A stretch of 64,000 nt of DNA. It comes from Chrysopilus asiliformis. Lineage: Eukaryota; Arthropoda; Insecta; Diptera; Rhagionidae. The number at the start of each line of letters is the position of its first letter. Within the stretch, counting starts at the first letter, position 1. A program made the position numbers and the translations under genes. Below, one piece after another: positions 35,181-45,092 of the stretch. The DNA lies in contig OZ035962.1 in assembly GCA_964034945.1 (NCBI GenBank), positions 19,304,530 to 19,368,529 on the forward strand, given 5' to 3'. The notes beneath the pieces were generated by a model. That model was not told the origin of the DNA. It made no database searches and was given only the letters and a program-made list of their open reading frames with translations.

Positions 35181-35944
35181 ATGCACATTTAAGCCATCTG
35201 AAGTTCTTTTTTTAATTTTCATTTTTTTTTGTTTGTTTTTTTTGCAACGAGGAAATCGAATGTTAATCGAAATACAGTTTATATTATAGTATAATATTCC
35301 ATCCAATCACAGTGGATTTAGGTGTAGTTGGGATACAGGGAGCATCACTTCAATCCAGTCCGACAAAAAAATTTTAAAATTGGCTCTTTGTTTAAATTCA
35401 GAACAATACGCAATTCATCGCCACGCTTCAATCGTTGTTTCAATGAAAAACCCAAACCTGAAGGAAAAATAATCGAAAATATATTTTTTTAAATCGGTTT
35501 ATCAGCTCTTTGAATTTGTAAACAAACTGATAATAATTTTGTTTTGTTTTGAAAGTATATTCAATCGACCAGTTGATTAATTTTGTAACCATAGTTTATA
35601 AAGTTTTTCTCGTAATTGTAATTTTGTACTTCATAGTAAATTAAAAGGTTAATGATCGACTAGGCATTCCAGTAATTATGATGGTTTTAAAACTACCTTT
35701 AAAAGAACGAAGAAAAAAAATTGAATCGAGGTTATTTAGATATTTTATTGTTACACCTTCATGCTGATTTACATAATTTTGTTATACTATTTCATAATTG
35801 TTAAATAATTTTTGTTTCTGCTCAAAAAGACATAAAATTGGATTATCTATTTTGAGTATTTCGATCATTCAAATGTGGGTTCGAATATTTTTTGTATACA
35901 CCTATCTATTAAAAATTGAATCATTTGTTTTGTAAAATTCCCAT
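35181..35944. other. Non-coding AT-rich DNA
   Basis: Nothing recognised. Confidence 0.4.
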
Positions 35945-36160
35945 AAGAAAAGCTACAATTGCCAGGGGCTAAACGTCAGATACTATATAGGACATACAAA
36001 ATTTTCCTTTTAAAAGATCCAGAGGAGGAAAGGAGTTTACATTATAACGGTAAAATAATATGATTTTACATAACCGTTCCATACACCAAAATTACATTTT
36101 GTAAAACGGCTCACCGTTTTCGAGAAAACTGCAAAAAACTGTTTCGTTTTTATGGGTTCT
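35945..36160 (+). mobile_element. Helentron-like subfamily B repeat, truncated (copy B4)
   Basis: Only the start region survives: AAAAGCTACAATTGCCAGGG through 'TTTTCGAGAAAACTGC'. It lacks the core and the far end. Confidence 0.65.
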
Positions 36161-36426
36161 AATATTTTTTTTATACACCATTGGAAATGCCTAATAGGGA
36201 GCCTTTAAAGATCTCAATATTTCAGCTTTTTGAAACACAAAGCTTTAGAATTCTGGAATTCATGAATACTCTTTTTTTTAAATTAATCATTGGTCAAAAA
36301 ACATTTCACCTGAGAGGCATTCAGCTTTTGCTGTTTTCGAAATATATCTTAGCGATTTTATCAGGAATCTTGAAAGTTTTTACAGCCTAAAGTTGTGGTA
36401 TGAGCCCAAAAAAGGCGGACAACTTA

Positions 36427-36845
36427 CCTCTGGAACCCAATGAACGCAACGCAAACGCAACTCCAACGCTGTGAACTGTCACGCAGCGCAACATTTCAGC
36501 GGCAGAGCCCAATGGCATCTCGTGAAGTAGTACAAGTGACATAATATAAAGTGGTATAAAACTGGCAAAATTACAAAAATTGATAATTTTGAAGCGATAA
36601 TTTGGTTTGTTGGTCTTTATCTTTGTCATTTGTCTGTTATTGCACTAAGCCTATCAATTTTTCCTCAAACGACATTTCCCCAACCTCACTTTATGAACTG
36701 TCAACGCAGAATTCTGCGGTAAAGTTAGAAGTTTGCAAACTTTTGCGTTCACTGCGTTCACTGTGCTCACTTCAAATGATTTCTATGGAACAAACTTGTA
36801 AGTGACAGTTTCTGCGTTCGCGTTGCGTTCATTGGGCACCAGGCA
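36427..36845 (-). mobile_element. 419-bp PIF/Harbinger-like MITE, family D (copy D2)
   Basis: An inverted copy of 24470-24899 with its own TTA duplication (36424-36426 and 36846-36848). Ends CCTCTGGAACCCAATGAACG and GTTCATTGGGCACCAGGCA. Two copies with independent 3-bp duplications fix the termini firmly. Confidence 0.85.
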
Positions 36846-36870
36846 TTAAGGTTTGCGCGAAACGGTTTAA

Positions 36871-36977
36871 AGCCCAATTCAGACTAACGATTGCGATTAT
36901 GACTGAAGCTTCTCGACCAATGAGATCAAAGCTTTCATCACCCTATCGTTAAAAGCTTCGATCTCATTGGTCGAAGA
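36871..36977 (+). repeat. Family C MITE, partial
   Basis: AGCCCAATTCAGACTAACGA, 'CTTCTCGACCAATGAGATC', then the inverted 'GATCTCATTGGTCGAAGAAG'. The terminal arm is missing. TAA precedes it at 36868-36870. Confidence 0.7.
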
Positions 36978-37014
36978 AGAGCGGGGAGCGGGTAAATTTT
37001 AGTTATCGAAATTT

Positions 37015-38035
37015 TTCCTTGAGGGAGGATATCTGTGATGAAGAAACCTGTATCGAAATCCCTTCAGTAGTTTAGCAAATAGCAGGGGAAGGGGTTTACA
37101 ATAAAGGGGTGGATTTCGATTTAGTCCGGAAATTTTTTTCCTGATGAACGACCTGTCCAATAGGGAAAACCGCATGAAAATCCATTCAGTAGTTTAGGAG
37201 ATAACAGAAGCGGAGGTCAGAGGGGAGAAGAATATTTGTCAACCGCAAAGTTAGTGAATAATTTTGAAGTATAAAATATCCCTGTGTAAATTTACAGCTA
37301 ATTCGGACCAATGGTTTACGCGTTATGCTGTTGAATAACTTAAAACCTGGTTTGTGGTGGGGATAAATGATTGCAGGGGAAAAACGGGGAACTGTAGCGA
37401 AATAATACATAGCCTATAACCTGACCCGAGGTCTAGGCAACATATAGGAAAAAGGCGCATCAAAATCGGTGCAGTGGTTTTCGAGCCAAGTCCGGACATA
37501 CAGGCAAACAGACAGACAAACAGACTGACAAACAGACAGACAAACAGACAGACAAACAGACAGACAAACAGACAGACAAACAGACAGACAAACAGACAGA
37601 CAAACAGACAGACAAACAGACAGACAAACAGACAGACAGGCAGACAAACAGACAGACATACAGACAAACAGACAGACAAACAGGCAGACAAACTGACAGA
37701 CAAACAGGCAGACAAACAGACAGACAGACAAACAGGCAGACAAACAGGCAGACAAACAGACAAACAGACAGCCAAACAGACAGACAAACAGACAGACAAA
37801 CAGACAGACAGGCAGACAAACAGACAGACATACAGAAAAACAGACAGACAAACAGGCAGACAAACTGGCAGACAAACGGGCAGACAAACAGACAGACAGA
37901 CAAACAGACAGCCAAACAGACAGACAGCCAAACAGACAGACAGCCAAACAGACAGACAGCCAAACAGACAGACAAACAGACAAGACAGACAGACACAGAA
38001 ACAGGCAGATGCTGCCTTTTATATATATATATAGA
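37015..38035. mobile_element. Subfamily K Helentron-like repeat with ~500-bp GACA array
   Basis: Flank blocks 'CCGCATGAAAATCCATTCAG' and 'CATCAAAATCGGTGCAGTGG' lead into a GACAGACAAACA array at about 37500-37995, then 'CAGATGCTGCC' and a TA run. The array is built from a 12-bp unit (CAGACAGACAAA) with GGCA/GCCA variants. All three - strand frames stay open as Val-Cys-Leu-Ser strings only because the repeat has no stop codons, so they are not genes. Confidence 0.7.
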
Positions 38036-38600
38036 GAAGAGATAACATCTGGTAGCACTTGATGCTGCTGTTATTTGTTGTTTTTATTCTGTTGTTGTAT
38101 TTTTTTTGTTGTCAAACTGTTTTAGAGGCGAAAGTGGGAGGATTGGTTTCAAAATTATTTACATTTAGTTCCAAAACCTCTATTCATTAATTGCAAATCA
38201 TTTTCTGCAAGTTGAACATTTACGGCGTCATAACTCAATGCAGACGAAAAAAAAATCGTTAAAAAAAGTTCAGTACTTTCATAAGATTTTGAAATTACCG
38301 CCTCGAATTTTCTATTTCCAATGAAGTTAAGTGTGGGATTCGATTTCGTGCTGGTGGGGATTGTGCTTCCCCTGGAGGGGTATAAATTGTAGTGGAAATT
38401 TCGATTTACTCTATTGGAATACGCATCGTCTTGAATGGGTTGGATAGTGTGATAGGAAAATTGCACATTGTGTAGATGGGAAAGGTATGAAATTTGCTTC
38501 TTTTGGCTTTTCGGACTTTTTGTCAAATTCGGACTGTTTGTGTGCGCGATGTCCGAAAAGGGGAAATTTCGTAACGTTTTGTGGGAGCTGAACATTTTAA
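38036..38600. other. Unique DNA upstream of the proposed Pdk1 leader
   Basis: No repeat was recognised. A 146-codon - strand frame at 38155-38595 has no known domain, and I do not call it a gene. It is the longest non-repeat frame outside the kinase exon, so I record it here. Confidence 0.35.
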
Positions 38601-39976
38601 GGAAGTTGAACGATTTACAACAGAGTAAGAATTAATATTTGATGACAGTCCGAAGTGCGTGGATCGAAAAACGAAACGCTCGCAGAAAACGGTCGAATTT
38701 CACAAAGAAGTTAAAGAAAATATTGTAGGAAATTGTATTGAATCAATTAATTTGTAATACAGAAAAATTAGTTCAAGTGTAAAATAAAGTGATTGCAATT
38801 CGCGTGAAAATATAAAAGTGAAAAATATTTCATAGCTTGAAGAATTTGTTGAACTTGTTTTGAAGTCTGTTGTTTGTGATTTTTCTGTGGGAAATTTCGC
38901 AATAATCTCGAGTTGTAGAAAAACAACACAATAAGCGATTTTTTCGTAACAAACAACAAAGTAAGAAATAGGCAAAAAAAGACGAAGTGAAAGAAAAACA
39001 TTTCAAGTGAGTGGATTTTTGGACTTTTTTTGGAATTTCCATTTTCAACGAAAATAAAATAATTGCGTCGGGTGGTGTTTGGGAAATTTGAAAAGCTGCT
39101 TCGTTTTCAATTAAAAATCTGTTCCTTCGCTTGAATTATATAATTGTTCAACCAGAGAAAAGTGCATTAAAGAAAATTGAAAAACTTTTCGTCGAAAAAA
39201 AAATTTAGAAAGCGTAGTTTGACAGCAAAAAAAAAACGATCACCTTTCAAGGAATTTTCGTTATTTTGAAGAATTTCATGAAAATTGATTCGTCCAACGC
39301 TTGCTAGCCAGCCATCCAGACAATTCCAATACAGAATCCAGTTCTCCAATTCGAATCCAGTAGGAAGAGAAGACGACAAAAAAAAGTCTAGGAGAAAAAG
39401 CCAAAACAACAACAAATCGACAAACGTAACATTCAGTCGGAGAAAATCATTTCCCCTTTTTCGGATAAAAACATCTTTCCCCAGTACCGTTATAATAAAT
39501 TTCACAACATAAGACAACAACACAGCATAAATTTACGATAATAATAATAAAGAAAGGCATTTTACATCGTAATAACGTCCGCAACAGCGAAAATCTCTCA
39601 ATGTGCAGGAAATCTTGGATGAAAGAATTCAACAAATCGCCAATGAGTTTAAGAAAATAAAAAAAAAATTCATCTAAGAAATTTAAATGAAAAACAATTC
39701 ACGGGAAAAAAAGTGTTTTCTTTTTTTTTTTGGAAATGAAAAAGTGGAATTTCTGAAAAGTGAATTTTACACAACAAATGATTCAATTTGGTGTCATTTG
39801 AATTGAATTCAAAATAAAATGATTAAAAAAGTTTAACGTACGGCAAAAAAAAAAAAAATAATAGAAATTTCATTGCGTAATTTTTTTTACGACGGAGAAA
39901 AACTTTAGATTTTCATTTTTACTTAAATATAGTTTCCATTTTTACCGTTATAAACCAGTTATAAAAAAGCCTCCTA
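38601..39976 (+). other. Proposed Pdk1 5' untranslated leader / promoter region
   Basis: The sequence is repeat-free and A-rich with many CAA/ACAACA runs, the usual look of insect 5' leaders. An initiator-like ATTCAGT lies at 39431-39437, and a donor-like CAA|GTGAGT near 39006 could serve an alternative leader exon. It leads straight into the ATG at 39977. The transcription start is not determined. Confidence 0.35.
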
Positions 39977-40042
39977 ATGAAATGTAAAAATTGGTCGAAT
40001 AAAATCAACAATTTTGTTGTCTCACAATTGAAAGCGTTCAAG
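39977..40042 (+). CDS. Pdk1: Proposed first coding exon of Pdk1 (22 codons)
   Basis: From the ATG at 39977 the frame reads MKCKNWSNKINNF then VVSQLKAFK and stays open to AAG|GTGAGT, a consensus 5' splice site with GT at 40043-40044. The cut falls between codons (phase 0). The downstream kinase exon at 58424 is open in that same phase from its first base, so the junction would read ...LKAFK|INGQQQVIPTMPAM. Seen directly: ATG, open frame, donor and matching phase. Inferred: that these two exons are spliced together across 18,381 nt. Against it: the 22 residues match no domain, and translation could instead start at 58454. Confidence 0.45.
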
Positions 40043-40411
40043 GTGAGTAAAATCAAAACATAACAAAAAATTTATACTACTGTTTCATAACGGAAATTAG
40101 TTGCGCAAAAGAAATCAAATAAATTTTCACAGTGTGTTAATCTTAAAGGGAATTTTTCCGTAAAAATTGATTTCTCCTTAAAGTGATTTTGTTTTGTTAT
40201 CAATCGATATTTTTTTTTACCCCTAACGGGTTGCTTATTTGTTTATTGGTTTTATCCATTAAACTGAATTGCAATTTTTGAGATGTTTTTCAAGTTCTGA
40301 TGAATCTGTAGAGATTTTCATGGAATTTTGCAGTTTTATACAAATTTTTAAATACTATTTGCCTAAATTTATTGATTTTTTTTTACTGCTATTAAATATC
40401 CAAATTTTTAA

Positions 40412-40646
40412 CACTCTAACTGCCACGTCAGTCAAAAAGACCTGACAGCTAACTGTTGTGTACAGTGAAACAATGAAAATTAAGTGTTCGCTGCAACCGC
40501 AACGATTTTTTGTAGTTGCACACATTTTATGGTAATAAAATAACATTTAGGTATAATTTTGTTTCAATTTTTTTTTCTCTTAGTGCCTTTTTGACTGACA
40601 ACTAAATATTCGAAAAAGGCTTAAAACTGTCGTGGCAGTTAGAGTG
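40412..40646. mobile_element. 235-bp piggyBac-like MITE (TTAA), copy 2
   Basis: Ends CACTCTAACTGCCACG and the exact complement CGTGGCAGTTAGAGTG are flanked by TTAA at 40408-40411 and 40647-40650. Inner 'GTCAGTCAAAAAGACCTGAC' and 'GCCTTTTTGACTGAC' extend the inverted arms. Confidence 0.85.
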
Positions 40647-41007
40647 TTAAATATCCAAATTTTTAAATATTTAAATTTTTAAATATCCAAATTTAGAATA
40701 TTGTTATGGTTTTATATTATAACCGTTTTTATAAATTTATTTCATTTAAAAAACTTTTTTTTTATTTCTAAAAAAATATAGATAAAAAAATGAAAGTTTT
40801 TAAAATGAAATAAATAATTGACTATCAAAAAACCCATTACTTGATTAAATAAAAAAAATATTGTTTTACAAAAATATTTCTACGCATAACAAAAATTCTC
40901 TAGAGATTTACAAAAAAAAGTGAATTAATTTGATTTTATTCTGCGCTTTTTCTTCCATTTTTGTGTGAAAATGAGAAAAATATGTAAAAAAAAGAAAAAA
41001 ATTAAAC

Positions 41008-41765
41008 ATAAAAAAAGCTACAATTGCCAGAGGCCAATCGTCAAATACTCTAAATAATGACAGACAAAATGTTTGTTTTACAACATCCATTTGTATAGAA
41101 GAGGGGCAAAGAAGGGACTGATTGGATTGTGGTGTATGGAACGGTTATCTAAAATCATATTGTAAACACATTTTTCAATATGACTTACCGTTTTCGAGAA
41201 AATTGCAAAAAAAAAACTGTTTCGTTTGTGTGGTCGAGGAGGGGCGGGGGAGATTTTGCCCGTTCAAGAACTTAACCTAGCCATTTACGAGAAGCGCAAC
41301 TATACAAAATTTTAAGTCTCTAGCTTAATCCTTTCGACAATTATGGTATTCAAGGTCGGACATAGGGACAGACAGACGGACAGACAGACGGACAAATAGA
41401 CGGACAGACAGACGGATAAATAGACGGACAGATAGACGGACAGACAGACGGACAAATAGACGGACAGACAGACGGATAAATAGACGGACAGACAGACGGA
41501 CAAATAGACGTACAGACAGACGGACAGACAGACGGACAGACAGACGGACAGACAGACGGACAAACAGACGGACAGACAGACGAACAGACAGACACGGATA
41601 GACTGACGGACAGACAGACAGACGGACATCAAAATCTTTTGTTATCCCTAACACCCTGGTGTAATTCATTTGTGTGTCCGATTATTGGTTCGATGCATTA
41701 CAAACGGTATACCAAATCTAATATACTTCTATATGATGTATCATAGAGAGTATAAAAAGCATAAA
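41008..41765 (+). mobile_element. Helentron/DINE-1-like subfamily B repeat, full length (copy B5)
   Basis: The most complete B copy. Start AAAAAGCTACAATTGCCAG, 'TACTCTAAATAATGACAG', 'GAGAAAATTGC', 'CTAGCCATTTACGAGAAGC', 'AATTTTAAGTCTCTAGC'. A 290-bp GACAGACAGACGGACA/AATA core (41355-41632) follows. Then 'ACCCTGGTGTAATTCATTTG' and the end 'GATGTATCATAGAGAGTATA'. The end is complementary to the start-side segment. Confidence 0.8.
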
Positions 41766-42167
41766 AAGCATCCTAATCGTTTGAACCACTCGAGGACTGC
41801 GAAATTTTGAATTTTGAACGTCCTGGAATGAAAATTCAAAATTAATCATCATTTTCCAACCGTGAAAGCCTCAAATCGTATTAAATTTTTGATTTATTTG
41901 AACCAATAAAACGGCATTTTGCCTTGTGAGGTTAAATCGTTATAAAGTTTTTACAAAATATTACAAATTTTTCTCTCGGATTTCTCTATTTAGTGTTATA
42001 GTTTATCAAAATCTAACAAAATACTCCATAACAAAATACTCGACTTCAGAATGGAGATTGCTGTAAACTACGTTTTTGTGCCTGTTGTGCATTTTTTCAA
42101 CGATTTGTCAAAAAAGAGCGGATGTGTCTCAAAAAATTTTGCCCGCGGTCTATTTCTAATTAAGGGA

Positions 42168-42470
42168 TTTCCATATAATACGTCACGCTAATTTTCCGTC
42201 TTTCGAGCAGCAACTCGCCACCCACACCTTCCCCCCTCTCCTATAAAAATTGAATATTTTTTTCCAATTTTGTCGAAAACGGTAAGTCGTATCGAAAAAT
42301 TTATTAAGGTAAAAAGTGTTTAGAATATGATTTTACATAACTTATCAAAACATCAAAATCCAGCTGGACCACTGCTTTCCTTCTCCACCATACAAATTGG
42401 ATACTTTTTCTTCTATTTTCTCGAAAACGGTACGTCGTCGTATTGAAAAATTCATCAAGGCGAAACGGTT
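42168..42470 (-). mobile_element. Helentron-like subfamily B repeats, two tandem partial copies (B6)
   Basis: The block 'TTTTGTCGAAAACGGTAAG' ... 'GAATATGATTTTACATAAC' is followed by a second 'TTTTCTCGAAAACGGTACG'. The left edge carries 'TACGTCACGCTAATTTTCC', a junction motif also seen inverted at 34275 and, as a near match, at 18928. Confidence 0.55.
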
Positions 42471-44015
42471 TTTGGGGTCGTTGAATTAGATTCTAACGCT
42501 AAGAAGTCTGTCAGGATAATGCAAGGTCCTGTAAGGATAACATGATTATCTTTTTCCGGAGAAAATCACATCTCAACTTATTAAATTTTCACTAATATTA
42601 TTAAACCCAAAAGAAGATACATTAAATGTTCGTGTCAGATTTTATCTTCAAATTTTAAACTCTGTTCTAATGCGTACGTTGTCTCAGTTCATCGACCTAA
42701 TTGAGATTAAAATCAGTTCTCCTATTTCAAGTTGAATTACAGCAAATTCAATTATGTATTAAAAAAAAGCAAAGAAGTTTTTTTTTTCTTAGAATTTTCA
42801 GAATGTCATTAAATTGCAATGTTTCTATTGATAAAATAAATTTCTATTTCTATTAGAAAAAGAAGAACTTTTCTGCTAAAAGCGAAGAATTTTATTTTTT
42901 TGTGAAAATTTTGTATCACATCTTAATAGCAAGTGACGTTTACGTTTCATGTTATTTGGTTTTCTATAAAATTCAGTTCACAGCAGTCGACCTTCTTTTG
43001 ACCAATAAAATCTAACAAAACATAAAAAACCGAATCCAGAAATCGGAAAAAAAAATCAAAAGTATTGTCGAAATACAAGCAAAGTGATAGTCAAACAGGC
43101 TGCCTGCCCAACTCTTATGTCATCAACCTTTTGAAGACGAACCGATGATAGTTTAAGCAAAAAGCAAAACAAAAAAAAAACTCCCAAGCACGCTTTAAAA
43201 GACTAGAAAAAACCAGCCAAAACGGCTATATGTATAAAAATGGCTGTTGTATTTGTTATATTAGAAGGCAACAACATCGAAATGAAACAACATAACAACA
43301 GAAACGCATAAATTAGTCCGTTTCAGTTCCAATTCCCCCATCATATCGAATACTTAAAACTCATGTGGCCATTTCCAGTGCTGCTATACGCTGATTATTT
43401 GTAAACAAAAAACTTTTACAACTTTACAATCAAATTTCCAATAATAATCCGAAGGTGAGGTGATTCTCATTATTTGTAAACTTACTAATGGGATTTTTAT
43501 TTGCGGAAATTTCGGAAATTTGAATTTTTATGCATTATTGAGAGGCGAATCAGTGGTAAACAAATCTTTTTTTCCGGATCTATTGAAGAAAGAAAAAAAA
43601 ATGCCTCGCTTTATTCGAGGGTTGTGTCCAAAAATCCCCTACAATATTATTAGTTTTAAATTATTATAAGTCCGTAAGCAATTTTAGAAATATCCAGTAT
43701 CAACTTGGGGCCCTATCATCGAACATGGTACGATTTGCTTCAACTTTCAATTTATGATTCGAAGCAATCGTATCGTCACAGTATAGACAATTCAAGTAGT
43801 TTCAGTTCATACAAAATTATTTGTCAAAATGACGTTGCACTAGTGCGAATGGAAGTGATTTCGGTGGGTGCGGTAAAGGAAAATCTATGGCTTCTGGAGT
43901 GAGGGGCATAACAGGAGACAAGAGGCATTCGATTATCTGTATTGTTTCTCGTTCATACTCAGGAGAAAAGTATCGCTCTTCGTTCGTCCTAATGGTGTTA
44001 AATGGAAGTGAAATT
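42471..44015. other. Non-coding DNA in the proposed intron
   Basis: No element was recognised. A small imperfect hairpin (CGATTTGCTTC...GAAGCAATCG) lies at 43730-43771. Confidence 0.4.
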
Positions 44016-44019
44016 ACTT

Positions 44020-44405
44020 ATCTCTCACTTTCTCTCTATCTCTCTCTCTCTCTATCTATATCTTTCTCTATCTATTTCTCTCTCTCTCTCTATCTATATC
44101 TCTCCCTATCTATCTCTCTCTTTCTCTAACTATTTATCTCTCTTTCTTTCTCTCTCTCTCTTTCTCTCTCTATCTCTCTTCCTCTCTATCTCTCTCTCTC
44201 TATCTCTCTATTTCTCTCTCTCTATCTCTCTTTCTATCTCTCTCTCTCTCTATATCTCTTTCTCTCTATCTTTCTATTTCTCTCTCTCTCTCTCTCTCTC
44301 TCTCCATCCCTCTATTTCTCTCTCGCTTTCTCTCTTTCTCTCTCGCTTTCTCCCTTTCTCTCTCGCTTTCTCTCTTTCTCTCTCGCTTTCTCTCTTTCTC
44401 TCTCG
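44020..44405 (+). repeat. CT-rich microsatellite (polypyrimidine tract)
   Basis: About 385 bp of CTCTCT interrupted by CTAT, CTTT and CTCGCTTT units. The last part is a tidy array of TCTCTCGCTTTCTC-type units (44322-44405). The open frames through it are composition artefacts. Confidence 0.95.
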
Positions 44406-44465
44406 GCACTCCATTTGGATTTTTAGGATATTTGAATTTTTATTTTCTATTTTCGACCAGATTAA

Positions 44466-44617
44466 AGCCCAATTCAGACTAACGATTGCGATTACGATTG
44501 CGGTTGAGCTTCCTTAACCAATGAGATCAAAGCTTTCAACGATAGGGAGATGAAAGCTTTGATATCATTTGTCGAGGAAGCTCAATCGTAGTCGCAAACG
44601 TTAGTCTGAATTGGCCT
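44466..44617 (+). mobile_element. Family C MITE, full copy
   Basis: Ends AGCCCAATTCAGACTAACGA and GTTAGTCTGAATTGGCCT, with central palindromic arms 'CCAATGAGATCAAAGCTTTC' and 'GAAAGCTTTGATATCATTTG'. The flanks are TAA on the left and TTA on the right, so the exact duplication is ambiguous by one base. Confidence 0.8.
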
Positions 44618-44639
44618 TTAGAGTCCAGAATTTTTTTTA

Positions 44640-44985
44640 TGTTAATCTAGTACCGAAAAACATTCCACACGCCGTGTACCAATATTTTGTAAGTACAAAA
44701 ACCATTAAAAATTCATTGAGCCAAGACCAATTTTTGGAATTTTAGAAACCAAACTTTTCGTTTACCTCCCTCCCCTCTCCACACCAAACTTTTTTGTGAT
44801 TTTCCTATGAATTTCATATCCGTCGTCACACTACCCGATGTGTATTTAATGGACAACCCCTAAAAGATTTTGATGTAAAAATCACGAATACTTCAAATAT
44901 GTTGTCATTAAGTTTGATTCGTGAGTACCACTTGAGTACTTAATTTAAGTTAAATTTGTACTAGAGTACAAAATGATATCTCAAA
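44640..44985. other. Non-coding DNA
   Basis: Contains 'TACCCGATGTGTATTTAATG', near a recurring 'GTATTT...GACAGCCC'-type junction seen elsewhere. No gene was recognised. Confidence 0.35.
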
Positions 44986-44989
44986 TTCC

Positions 44990-45092
44990 TGAAGTACAGG
45001 TAGCTGAAGTACAGGTACCTGAAGTCCATGTACCTGAAGTACAGGTAACTGAAGTACAGGTACCTGAAGTACAAGTACCTGAAGTAGAAGTT
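44990..45092 (+). repeat. 15-bp minisatellite, about seven units
   Basis: Units of TGAAGTACAGGTACC vary at a few positions (GGTAGC, CATGTACC, GGTAAC). Being 15 bp, it yields a five-residue pattern on the - strand, but no gene context supports translation. Confidence 0.9.

Noticed and set aside
37500..38000. CRISPR array
   Set aside because: Simple 12-bp microsatellite in a eukaryotic genome with no unique spacers; the same holds for the 15-, 20- and 21-bp minisatellites.
37323..38058. Long Cys/Val/Leu/Ser-rich frames on the - strand and a Gln/Thr/Asn-rich frame on the + strand
   Set aside because: They are translations of a GACA microsatellite that happens to lack stop codons; all frames are open together and there is no gene context.
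38155..38595. 146-codon - strand frame
   Set aside because: It is the longest non-repeat frame outside Pdk1, but no motif, start context or splice pattern supports it and the composition looks random.
41312..41669. Three overlapping Ser/Val/Arg/Leu frames
   Set aside because: Same cause: the GACGGACA core of the B5 repeat.
44002..44517. 171-codon Ser/Leu-rich frame
   Set aside because: It follows a CT microsatellite and then runs into a family C MITE; no signal peptide or domain logic.
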